Part shown: positions 39,841 to 48,152 of the stretch, one piece after another
Numbering within the stretch: position 1 is the stretch's first letter
Layout of the letters: each line of letters opens with the position of its first letter
DNA from: Thalassocella blandensis
GTDB lineage: Bacteria > Pseudomonadota > Gammaproteobacteria > Pseudomonadales > Cellvibrionaceae
Length of the DNA: 64,000 bases
Reading direction: 5' to 3'
NCBI GenBank assembly: GCA_902141825.1
Contig: CABFPG010000003.1
Location: 62,001-126,000 of the forward strand
The notes under the pieces: generated by a model
The model's input: only the letters and a program-made list of their open reading frames with translations
Database searches by the model: none
Told to the model about the DNA's origin: nothing
Made by a program: the position numbers and the translations under genes

Positions 39841-40249
39841 CTAATTCGCAGCTTCCTGCTCTGTGACCACGTCCGATATTCAGCAATAAAAGGCTAAACT
39901 TGTTGAAGCAGTCTCCACACATGTTTCGCTGTGAGAGACTGCTTCAACAATGGCACACCACATCCATAGTTTGCTAGCTGCTTCACAGACCACATATTCA
40001 ATTAGCACTAGCCTTAGCACACCATCAAAGTATTAATAATATATTCTGGAACTTCTTAAATTCCACTGTCACCTATTGAAATGAGCCTAAAAACGTCAGC
40101 ACCCCGGTTCAACCTTTTACAAAGATTTTACCCCTTACTTTTATAAAAACGTTTTCAGCCATAGGTATTCCAGCAATCTAATCGCTCTGTTCAGCATTAG
40201 TTTTTCACACCAGTGTAATAACACAACAACCATAAATAGGATCATAACC
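39841..40249. other. Intergenic region upstream of the GH114 gene
   Basis: 409 bp. It contains a 16-bp perfect inverted repeat (39900-39950), the 13-mer shared with the region before 37282 (40071-40083), and an AAAACGTTTT palindrome about 100 bp before the start that could be a LacI-type operator. No gene seen. Confidence 0.5.
39900..39950. repeat. 16-bp perfect inverted repeat
   Basis: Arms 39900-39915 and 39935-39950 (ttgttgaagcagtctc and complement) with a 19-nt loop that itself begins CACA and ends TGTG. There is no T run. It lies 60 bp after the pseudoprotease stop and could end that transcript or be a regulatory hairpin. Confidence 0.75.
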
Positions 40250-43126
40250 GTGCTCAAACATCTGTATGCAATACTTGCCCTTACTTTTATTCAGATAGGT
40301 TTTATCGCTCAAACAAATGCAGCCACTGTCTGGCAGCATTGTAATTACTCCGGATGGAACGCCACCATTAACGAAGGGCGCTATACCTTAGCGCAACTAT
40401 ATGCGCTGGGCTTCGTGAATGACGATGCCTCCTCTATTCAGGTAGGACCAGGATATGAAGTGGACGTTTATGAACACGACCATTTTCAAGGCGCAATGGT
40501 CACCTATACCGCCGATGACAATTGCTTTGTGGATGAAAACTTTAATGATATTGCTTCATCAATGGTTATTCGCAAAACAACTAGCTCATCGTCAAGTAGC
40601 AGCTCCTCTTCAAGCAGTTCCTCGTCAAGCAGCTCCTCATCAAGTTCTGGTGCCACGGTGTGGCAGCCAACACCCGGTACCAGTTGGCAGTGGCAACTTC
40701 TGGGGGACATCAATACTGATTATGCTGCCGATGTATACGACATTGATCTATTTGATACAGAGGCCTCCCTTATCGAGGACCTGCAATCACAAGGGAAAAA
40801 AGTCATCTGCTATTTCTCCGCAGGCTCATACGAAGAATGGCGGCCCGATGCTGATCAATTTAACAGCAACGCATTAGGCAACCCACTCGATGACTGGCCG
40901 GGCGAACGCTGGATTGATGTACGCGCGCAGAATGTACGGGATATTATGGCCAACAGAATCGCCCTGGCGAAAACCAAGGGCTGCGATGCCGTAGAACCTG
41001 ACAATGTTGACGGCTACACCAACAACCCTGGCTTTTCATTCAATGCGGACGATCAGCTCAGCTACAATCGTTTCCTGGCACAGCAAGCCCACGATGCCGG
41101 TCTGGCTATTGGATTGAAAAACAATCTGGATCAAGTAGAAGAATTAGCGGACGAATTCGATTTTGCGGTAAACGAGCAATGCTTTGAATATACAGAGTGT
41201 GACATGCTGTACCCATTTACATCGCAAAACAAAGCCGTCTTCAATGCAGAATATTCTGACTATCTGGTTACCGACGTCACAGCCAGAGAAGCGCTCTGCA
41301 GTGATGCCAACAGCCGTCAATTCAGCACATTAATTCTGCCACTTGATCTTGATGACAGCTTTCGTTTTGCCTGTATTGAAGAAGGTAACACAGCCCCCAC
41401 TCTCATCAGCAAAAACTTCACACCTTCCAACGAGCTGATCGCCAACCCGGAACGCGGCTGGATTGTTCATCGGTTTAGCCATAGCATGGGCGACTTGAGC
41501 AGCCTGAGAAGCAGCGCGGAAAAAGTTTCTCTGGTGCTAATAAAAATTGATATTGGAGCTTACAAAAACAGCGACCATATAGGAGCAGAAAAACTTACCG
41601 AAATTCAAAACGCACTCGAGCTTAGTCGCGCGAACGGCATTAAAGCATTGCTTCGCTCTGCATACGCCTGGCAGGAACAGCTCGCACCAGATCCAGCAGA
41701 CATAAACCGCATGGTCAATCATGTACTGGATATGCAAAGCCTTTATCATGAATACAAAGATGTGATTGTTGCCGTAGAAATGGGAATGTTTGGCCCCTGG
41801 GGTGAAATGCACTCTTCCGCCCATAGCACCGTCAACACCGCACTGTATTACCCGGTTAAAACATCCGCATTGCAAACGCTTCATGCCGCTTATATGCAGG
41901 CTCTACCAACAGATCGCCAAGTATTGATTCGCCGCCCCTTTTACATACGTGAAATCTTCAATGATGCGGCTCCCCTGGCACCATCCGAGGCATATTCTGG
42001 CTCTGCCAAATCTCGCACAGGCTACCATAATGACGCCTACCTCTATAGCGCAGATGATGGCGGCACCTTTGCACATGGATGGACGCGCGAGCAAGAGCTT
42101 AATTATATTCACGATACCACGCGCTATACTTTTTTCGGCGGTGAAACCTTCGGCACCCCCAATGGTACTTTTAACAACGCAGGCAACGCTGTCTACGAAT
42201 CCCGTCTGCAGCACATGAGTTATTTAAACCGTGATTACTACACGCCGATTTATGATGCCTGGGGAGAGGTAAAAGACCAGTTCACTCGTGAGCTGGGCTA
42301 TCGCTTTGTACTGGAAAACGTAACTTATTCAGAAGCCGTAGCTCCCGGCGGAAAACTCAACTTGAGCCTTACACTCAAAAACACAGGATTCGCCAATCTA
42401 CACAACCCGCGCCCCGTTGAATTCATTCTGGATAATGGCAGCCAGCAACTACGTGCAAGCTCCAGTCTCAACCCACGAGATTGGGACAGCGAAAGCGGGA
42501 GCCTGACTTACAACAAGACACTGCACATCCCGAGCAATCTCACGCAAAGCCAATGGCAACTCAGTATCGCCTTGCCCGACGAAAGTTCACGCCTGCGTGA
42601 CGATGCTAATTTTGCGGTTCGATTTGCCAATCTGAACACCTGGGATGCGCGAGGTTGGAATACTTTGTTTAACGTGACTATCAATGCAAACGCTGGCGGC
42701 GACACGGACAATGACACACGCTTCTATGAAACAGATTTTGTACCGACGCCCACACCAACACCCACACCAGGCACCTATGCTGAAATTCAAAACGGAGAAC
42801 TTATTTTGCAAACTCAATATACCTACGGTCTCAGCTTTAAACAGGTATATATAGATGCCGATAACAATGCGGCAACAGGTTTTAGCGCGAACGGTATAGG
42901 CGCTGAGTATCTCATTGAAAACGGCAGTTTATATCAACACAACGGCTCAGGCTGGTCCTGGAATTACATTGCGGCTATCACTCAGGAGAACAGTAATAAT
43001 CAGACAACCTGGCACTCAGCGCTATCTCTGTACAACAATTCGATTCAGTCTGGAGATACACTTATTTTTTCTGAAACGGATGGTGCCGGTGCGGTATACT
43101 ACAGCGATATAATCCAGGTCCAGTAA
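40250..43126 (+). CDS. Secreted crystallin-GH114-DUF4874-DUF4832 multidomain protein
   Basis: 958 residues with a GTG start and AGGA 8 bp before it. Order: signal peptide (1-25), one beta/gamma-crystallin domain (26-109, NDDASS and FNDIASS Ca-binding motifs), poly-Ser linker (about 110-133), GH114 domain (about 135-385, with CYFSAGSYEEWRPD and AVEPDNVDGY holding the likely acidic catalytic residues), DUF4874 (about 400-560, NPERGWIVHRF), DUF4832 (about 565-825), a Pro-Thr linker, and a C-terminal beta domain (about 845-958). GH114 enzymes cleave alpha-1,4-linked galactosamine polymers; the specific target here is inferred only. A 16-bp tandem repeat and a hairpin follow the gene. Confidence 0.85.
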   Translation: MLKHLYAILALTFIQIGFIAQTNAATVWQHCNYSGWNATINEGRYTLAQLYALGFVNDDASSIQVGPGYEVDVYEHDHFQGAMVTYTADDNCFVDENFNDIASSMVIRKTTSSSSSSSSSSSSSSSSSSSSSSGATVWQPTPGTSWQWQLLGDINTDYAADVYDIDLFDTEASLIEDLQSQGKKVICYFSAGSYEEWRPDADQFNSNALGNPLDDWPGERWIDVRAQNVRDIMANRIALAKTKGCDAVEPDNVDGYTNNPGFSFNADDQLSYNRFLAQQAHDAGLAIGLKNNLDQVEELADEFDFAVNEQCFEYTECDMLYPFTSQNKAVFNAEYSDYLVTDVTAREALCSDANSRQFSTLILPLDLDDSFRFACIEEGNTAPTLISKNFTPSNELIANPERGWIVHRFSHSMGDLSSLRSSAEKVSLVLIKIDIGAYKNSDHIGAEKLTEIQNALELSRANGIKALLRSAYAWQEQLAPDPADINRMVNHVLDMQSLYHEYKDVIVAVEMGMFGPWGEMHSSAHSTVNTALYYPVKTSALQTLHAAYMQALPTDRQVLIRRPFYIREIFNDAAPLAPSEAYSGSAKSRTGYHNDAYLYSADDGGTFAHGWTREQELNYIHDTTRYTFFGGETFGTPNGTFNNAGNAVYESRLQHMSYLNRDYYTPIYDAWGEVKDQFTRELGYRFVLENVTYSEAVAPGGKLNLSLTLKNTGFANLHNPRPVEFILDNGSQQLRASSSLNPRDWDSESGSLTYNKTLHIPSNLTQSQWQLSIALPDESSRLRDDANFAVRFANLNTWDARGWNTLFNVTINANAGGDTDNDTRFYETDFVPTPTPTPTPGTYAEIQNGELILQTQYTYGLSFKQVYIDADNNAATGFSANGIGAEYLIENGSLYQHNGSGWSWNYIAAITQENSNNQTTWHSALSLYNNSIQSGDTLIFSETDGAGAVYYSDIIQVQ

Positions 43127-43188
43127 AGAACGGCTGTCGATACGGGATGTTTTCCCTAACAACGGCTATCTCAATGTACTGATACCTA

Positions 43189-43236
43189 ACTACTATTTCA
43201 AAGTACTACTATTTCAAAGTACTACTATTTAAAAGT
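43189..43236. repeat. 16-bp tandem repeat, three copies
   Basis: Copies at 43189, 43205 and 43221 (actactatttcaaagt, the third with one change), in the 3' noncoding part behind the GH114 gene. Confidence 0.85.
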
Positions 43237-43248
43237 ACTGCAACTAAA

Positions 43249-43295
43249 AGCACTGGCATCTCAATACATATAAACGGGGATACCAGTGCTATTTT
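43249..43295 (+). terminator. Probable terminator of the GH114 gene
   Basis: AGCACTGG (43249-43256) pairs with CCAGTGCT (43283-43290), and the inner ATC/GAT extends the stem around an interior mismatch; ATTTTATC follows. About 120 bp after the stop codon. Confidence 0.5.
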
Positions 43296-43342
43296 ATCAA
43301 CATAGCAAATACTGCATAACAATCACTAACCTCTGAATTCAA

Positions 43343-43576
43343 ATGAAACACCGCACTTCAACAGAAACAATTCGCCCCCAGACAGTGTGTCCGCGCTGCC
43401 AACAGGCATTTGTTTGTGGTGCAGAAAGCAATACACCAGAAGTCAGCGATTCACAAATCAATACTCCCACCTGCCACTGTTTTACTACATCATTGACAGC
43501 GCAGCAAAGACAGTTTTTGGCAGAACGCTGGCAAGGGTGTTTATGCCAGACATGCTTAAGTGAAATTAAACAATAG
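43343..43576 (+). CDS. Small cysteine-rich CWC-type protein
   Basis: 77 residues with eight cysteines arranged as CPRCQQAFVC, then TCHC and GCLCQTCL, which matches the cysteine-rich CWC family of small proteins (function unknown, probably metal binding). The Met at 43343 gives MKHRTSTETI. It lies between two large secreted-protein genes and ends just before a shared terminator. No signal peptide, so it is likely cytoplasmic. Confidence 0.78.
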   Translation: MKHRTSTETIRPQTVCPRCQQAFVCGAESNTPEVSDSQINTPTCHCFTTSLTAQQRQFLAERWQGCLCQTCLSEIKQ

Positions 43577-43598
43577 CAAGCTTCACCCGTCACACACA

Positions 43599-43629
43599 AA
43601 AAAACCGGATGCTATCAACACCCGGTTTT
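43599..43629. terminator. Bidirectional terminator
   Basis: AAAAACCGG ... CCGGTTTT stem with a 13-nt loop between the CWC gene and the convergent crystallin peptidase gene. Confidence 0.65.
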
Positions 43630-43650
43630 AAAGTTTTCAGTCAGTAAAAA

Positions 43651-45294
43651 TTATTGCGCGCGCAACCAGCTCTGGTATTCATCCCATAAAGCTTGCACGC
43701 TTTGCCCTGTGGTATTGCGAATCGCATTGTCCCAACTCCAAGCTCCGCCATTATTCGGATTCGCCTGCTGATTAAAATCATGCAGGAAATTTGGAAACCC
43801 TTTTTCATCCTGAATCCATGCCAGAAAAAAGCCAGTCGTTTTATAACTGCTAGTCCAACTACCGCCAGGGCCACGATAAGCCAAATCAATATATCCATTT
43901 TTAAAACGTACGGCATCAGCCAGGCCTTCCACCGCTGACAGTTCTGTGCCAGACGAATGCTGGTACGCATGAGTCATTTCATGATAGAGCACACCGGTAA
44001 CCTCATCATATACATCACCACCGTTCGCTTTCACACGCTCCAAATGGTAAGCGTTTATATTCACAATAATATATGGAGGCTCACCCGCTTTCCACGCAAC
44101 ACCACCAGGGTTATCATCCCAGTTTTCTATGTGGAATTCCAAAGTAGAGAAAGACGGTACTTCATCCGGCGTGTGATACATAGTTGTTACAACACCTTCT
44201 GCGATATCATAAATGTAAGCGTTTATATCAGGCACAAGATCTCTGAACATATTCCCGCCGGTAGAACCATCATTACGATAATCCACATTCGGACGCGCCA
44301 CACTCGACCAATCCCCACCGGACGAACTACTTGAGGACGATGAACTTGAAGAAGAACTGCTCGAGCTTGAAGAACCAGTACCGCTTTTCGTGACTGTCAG
44401 TGAAGATAGCTGATCGTTAAAACGATAGTCCACAAGACAATCTGTATCTCCGGTCAACACCACTGGTGTCCCCGATTGATTGTCACCAGAATAAAGGCGC
44501 ACTTCATAACCTGCAGGAATGCGTAAGGACGACGCATCATTATCCAAACCGCCCGCCTCGATCAAGTTCTCAGTATTATGCTGACCCAAACCTAATGGAG
44601 CAGACCACCCTTCATAATCGCAGTGCTGATATACCTCAATGACGGGATCACTTGTTTTCGATACCACCATGGAGGAAAGCATATCATTGAAATTGTGAGC
44701 GACTAGACAAGCAGTATCGTCTGTTAATGTAACAGGAATTCCACTCAAATCGTCGTATTGGTATAAATTTACAACGTAACCCTCTGGAATTTTCAACGAA
44801 GACGCATCGTCATCAAGACCACCAGCGGCCTCGATAGCCGCAGTGTTTTTCTCGCCAAGTCCAAAACCTGCTTCCCAGCCACCATAATTACAATGCTGAT
44901 ATACCTGAACGATATTTTCATTAATTTTACTGATTCGCATGGAGGAGAGAACATCGTTAAAATCATAATCCACCAAACATTGCACGCTATCTTTTAATAC
45001 CAAGGGCTCGCCGGATTGGTTATTGGCATCAAATAAATATACTTCATATCCCTCGGGAACCTTAATCGCAGATGCATCATTATTTATCCCGCCAGCATTT
45101 TGAATTGCTACCGCATTAAAATCACCGGCATCAAATGAAGCCGTCCACCCACCATAACCACAATGTTGGTATACCTCAACGGATTGTGCATACCCTTCTG
45201 TTGAGGCACTCGCAATAGCACAGATGGCAAATGTTTTAAGAATGGAAGATTGGGCGCAGGGCTTTAACCACTGCTTTGGAGTCAAACTCAACAT
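43651..45294 (-). CDS. Secreted triple-crystallin zinc metallopeptidase (basic secretory protein family)
   Basis: 547 residues. Signal peptide (1-36), then three tandem beta/gamma-crystallin domains (about 37-121, 128-213, 214-300), each with YQHCxYxGW, a DASS motif and FNDxLSS, which bind Ca2+ in this fold. A poly-Ser linker follows (about 303-322), then a C-terminal peptidase of the basic secretory protein family (about 325-547). Its zinc site is YHEMTHAYQHSSG, followed by VEGLADAVR. It should be an extracellular protease; the crystallin modules are probably targeting or stabilising. It is convergent with the GH114-CWC pair. The same crystallin module occurs once in the GH114 protein. Confidence 0.87.
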   Translation of the reverse strand: MLSLTPKQWLKPCAQSSILKTFAICAIASASTEGYAQSVEVYQHCGYGGWTASFDAGDFNAVAIQNAGGINNDASAIKVPEGYEVYLFDANNQSGEPLVLKDSVQCLVDYDFNDVLSSMRISKINENIVQVYQHCNYGGWEAGFGLGEKNTAAIEAAGGLDDDASSLKIPEGYVVNLYQYDDLSGIPVTLTDDTACLVAHNFNDMLSSMVVSKTSDPVIEVYQHCDYEGWSAPLGLGQHNTENLIEAGGLDNDASSLRIPAGYEVRLYSGDNQSGTPVVLTGDTDCLVDYRFNDQLSSLTVTKSGTGSSSSSSSSSSSSSSSSSSGGDWSSVARPNVDYRNDGSTGGNMFRDLVPDINAYIYDIAEGVVTTMYHTPDEVPSFSTLEFHIENWDDNPGGVAWKAGEPPYIIVNINAYHLERVKANGGDVYDEVTGVLYHEMTHAYQHSSGTELSAVEGLADAVRFKNGYIDLAYRGPGGSWTSSYKTTGFFLAWIQDEKGFPNFLHDFNQQANPNNGGAWSWDNAIRNTTGQSVQALWDEYQSWLRAQ

Positions 45295-46179
45295 AAGTTC
45301 ACCTTTTGGGGTTTGAAATCTAACAAGATTCGAACGTTTGTTTATTTTTATAATTTCGCACTAATATAACTAATCTATTTAGCTATTCGTTTTAGCTATG
45401 CTAAAAAACAAATAGTACGGCTTTGCACCTGTGCATGACGATCAAGCGTCCAAACAGGCAGACTTTAAAAACTGCACAGGGTTCTGTTTCACAGGACGAA
45501 CAAATAACTTTGTTATTTTTTGTTAACACACTAATCAGCGCACAGAAATTTCTCGCAGCATTTCCGCAAGAAATTTACGTATCCACCATGAAACATGCTT
45601 ATAGAGTGTAGGCACATTTTTCTTCGAACATTTTGACAGGGCTAACGGTTTTGTATTTTTTAATTACCCTAGTGATGTTTTGTGACAGAGCTCTCTCTAA
45701 GTAAAATCTTTAGGCGACATAAGAAATTCTCAGGCAGACCAATCAATAAAAATATCACTTACAAACAAACAGGAGCGAGCACCATGACAAGAAACAAAGC
45801 AAGAAACAAAAGCCAAAACATAAAACATCGTGATTACCTATCCGCAAAAAGCGCTCTTCCCCCTTCAAAACAGCGCTGACTTCTTAAACACTAATCTTTC
45901 AAACTTGGCTTTCTATTCTTAGCTGAAGCACAACCAAACAACGTCACTGTTTTTTTGACTACTGTCACTCTAAAACAACATCAATAGCTACAACAAAACT
46001 GCAATACGAATTTCATATATCAGACATATAAAATAAGCAAAATAAAGGGATGTGGCAGCACTGTTTTTACTGGCTGGTTTTACGTCAGCTGTTCTGCCCT
46101 AAGGGTTGACCCGTATCTTCCTGCCTACTCTTCGGGTAAATACAATTTAAAATCCCCTACGCAATCAGAGGAAACCTTT
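45295..46179. other. Intergenic region upstream of the phytase-like gene
   Basis: 885 bp between divergent genes. It contains a LacI-type palindrome (45328-45344) 34 bp upstream of the peptidase start and a possible 31-codon small gene (45784-45879). The remainder shows no feature I can support. Confidence 0.45.
45784..45879 (+). CDS. Possible small basic protein (31 residues)
   Basis: An ATG at 45784 with a strong ribosome binding site (AGGAG at 45771-45775, 8-bp spacing) opens a 31-codon frame (MTRNKARNKSQNIKHRDY ... SKQR) with nine Lys/Arg. No family recognised. The good ribosome site is the only support, so it could be real or chance. Confidence 0.4.
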   Translation: MTRNKARNKSQNIKHRDYLSAKSALPPSKQR

Positions 46180-47598
46180 ATGAACATCGCGCAAAAGATG
46201 TTAGTCGCTTTGTCGTCCAGCCTGCTATGTTGGAATGTCAATGCCGCCCAGCCAAATCAGCAAAGCTGGAATATAAAAAAATACAATCACCTGCTTACTG
46301 GATGGGCTGCACTGCCTGCCGAAGCTCGCACACCTGGCCCAACGTCTGGTCAATTTATTGAGGGCGTAAAAGGTATTGAAACGCCATTTCAAAATTCCCA
46401 AGTAATTCCAGGATGGTCTGCACTTTTAAATAATCACGACGGTACGTTTTTAGCGATGCCAGACAACGGCTTTGGTTCAAAAGCCAATTCCTCCGATTAT
46501 GTACTGGGTTATTACAACGTGCGCCCCACCTTTAAACGCTTTGGCAATGGGACAACACAGCCAGGCCCCGTAACAAACAACTTTTTTGTAGCGCTTAACG
46601 ATGCTCATGGCTTTCTCAACGATAATATCGGCGTGGATTTAACCATTGTCGCAGACTTTAATAACTACCCAACGCTGGACGGCAATGCCGTTGTAGAATC
46701 TGGCATTCCTGTTGCCGAAGAAATCCACCGTGACCGACTACTGACTGGATTTGACTTTGATATTGAGTCCGCAGCGCGCACTGCTGATGGCGCGCTCTGG
46801 ATCGGCGAAGAATTCGGACCCTACCTGCTTAAGTTTGATGAGCAGACCGGCACGTTGCTGCAAGACCCAATTCCCCACCCAAGCTTACGCAGCCCTTTCA
46901 ATCCAGAAGTATTAGATGGAACCGAAAACGCAACCCTAGGGAGTAGCCGAGGCTTTGAAAGCCTGGCAGCCAATGCGGATGGCACAATGCTATACGCAGT
47001 TCCAGAAGCCGCTCCATTGATCGATGAGTTACGACCAGTCCCTGGGGATGAGCGAGTACTTGAAATTTTTGAATTCGATCCGGTCACCAACCAATACACA
47101 GGCCGCACGTTTAAATATGAAAAAGACGGCAACCCAACAGGAAACAATATAGTTATTGGTGATATGACCAATTTGGGCAGCGATCGCTATGTACTTATCG
47201 AACGCGACAGCGGCTCCGGCGTCAATGCTGTGGTCAAGCGCCTATACGTCATTGAACTAAGTAAAACCGATGATCGTGGAATTCTAAAAAAACGTCTGCT
47301 GGTTGACCTGCTGGACATCAATGATCCTCTGGATATCGGCGGAGCACTTCCCAACATCGGCAAAAAGCGCTTCAATTTGCCGTTTGACTCCATTGAAAAC
47401 GTAGTTCTACTCAACTCTCACACACTGGGAGTCGCCATTGATACCAATTACCCTTTTGAAGATGGCCGTACCTGTACCACTCCTGAAACCTGTGGCTGGG
47501 CATACCCAGAAGGCACCCCGGACGATACGGAGTTTGTCACAATCAGCTTTAAGAAAAGTCTGCTGAAAAAAGATTGTTACGGATGGTTTTGTCGCTGA
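46180..47598 (+). CDS. Secreted phytase-like esterase
   Basis: 472 residues with a signal peptide (cut at VNAA-QP). The mature sequence fits the esterase-like activity of phytase family: WSALLNNHDGTFLAMPDNGFG, DFDIESAARTADGALWIGEEFGPYLLKFD and GFESLAANADG in a beta-propeller pattern. It would act on a phosphoester or ester substrate outside the cytoplasm; the substrate is unknown. It has GAGGAAACCTTT before the ATG. The Cys pairs near the C-terminus (RTCTTPETCGW, KDCYGWFCR) suggest disulfides. Confidence 0.83.
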   Translation: MNIAQKMLVALSSSLLCWNVNAAQPNQQSWNIKKYNHLLTGWAALPAEARTPGPTSGQFIEGVKGIETPFQNSQVIPGWSALLNNHDGTFLAMPDNGFGSKANSSDYVLGYYNVRPTFKRFGNGTTQPGPVTNNFFVALNDAHGFLNDNIGVDLTIVADFNNYPTLDGNAVVESGIPVAEEIHRDRLLTGFDFDIESAARTADGALWIGEEFGPYLLKFDEQTGTLLQDPIPHPSLRSPFNPEVLDGTENATLGSSRGFESLAANADGTMLYAVPEAAPLIDELRPVPGDERVLEIFEFDPVTNQYTGRTFKYEKDGNPTGNNIVIGDMTNLGSDRYVLIERDSGSGVNAVVKRLYVIELSKTDDRGILKKRLLVDLLDINDPLDIGGALPNIGKKRFNLPFDSIENVVLLNSHTLGVAIDTNYPFEDGRTCTTPETCGWAYPEGTPDDTEFVTISFKKSLLKKDCYGWFCR

Positions 47599-47681
47599 GA
47601 GACGCCTCTCTAGCGACGCAAAGAACGTACAAAAACAAGCGCACATAAAAAACCCCGCAAGTACTACTTGCGGGGTTTTTC
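47599..47681. terminator. Terminator between the phytase-like gene and the repeat array
   Basis: The segment 47647-47680 has AAAAAACCCCGCAAG-loop-CTTGCGGGGTTTTT, a strong bidirectional intrinsic terminator. It ends the phytase-like gene and, from the other side, the tRNA-Arg/repeat transcript. The stem differs from the terminators inside the repeats. Confidence 0.88.
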
Positions 47682-47686
47682 GTATA

Positions 47687-47742
47687 TGGCGCACTCGGAA
47701 GGATTAACTGGCACACTTCCTTGTACGCCACTCTACGAGCGC
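47687..47742 (-). ncRNA. tRNA-like mini-element, repeat 1
   Basis: 56 nt on the minus strand: 5' GCGCTCG (compare tRNA-Arg GCACTCG), a hairpin GGCGTAC-AAGGAA-GTGTGCC, and 3' AATCCTTCCGAGTGCGCCA. The ends pair as a 7-bp acceptor-like stem (one G-U), with CCA. It lacks anticodon and D arms, so it cannot be a normal tRNA. Confidence 0.55.
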
Positions 47743-47855
47743 CTTCGGCGGTTCAAATTGCTCCTGGCAATTTGTCGAACCTTGGCGAAGGATCTCACCA
47801 ACCAAATACCACATATAAAAAAAGCCCATCCCTTTGGGGATGAGCTTTTTGTATA

Positions 47856-47911
47856 TGGCGCACTCGGAAGGATTAACTGGCGCACTTCCTTGTGCGCCAC
47901 TCTACGAGCGC
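47856..47911 (-). ncRNA. tRNA-like mini-element, repeat 2
   Basis: As in repeat 1, but its hairpin is GGCGCAC-AAGGAA-GTGCGCC, a fully Watson-Crick stem. Changes relative to the other copies keep the pairing. Confidence 0.55.
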
Positions 47912-48024
47912 CTTCGGCGGTTCAAATTGCTCCTGGCAATTTGTCGAACCTTGGCGAAGGATCTCACCAACCAAATACCACATATAAAAAAAGCCCATCC
48001 CTTTGGGGATGAGCTTTTTGTATA

Positions 48025-48080
48025 TGGCGCACTCGGAAGGATTAACTGGCGCACTTCCTTGTACGCCACTCTACGAGCGC
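48025..48080 (-). ncRNA. tRNA-like mini-element, repeat 3
   Basis: As in repeats 1 and 2 with hairpin GGCGTAC-AAGGAA-GTGCGCC (one T-G pair). It is the copy nearest the functional tRNA-Arg. Confidence 0.55.
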
Positions 48081-48152
48081 CTTCGGCGGTTCAAATTGCT
48101 CCCGGCAACTTGTCGAACCTTGGCGAAGGATCTCACCAACCAAATACCACAT

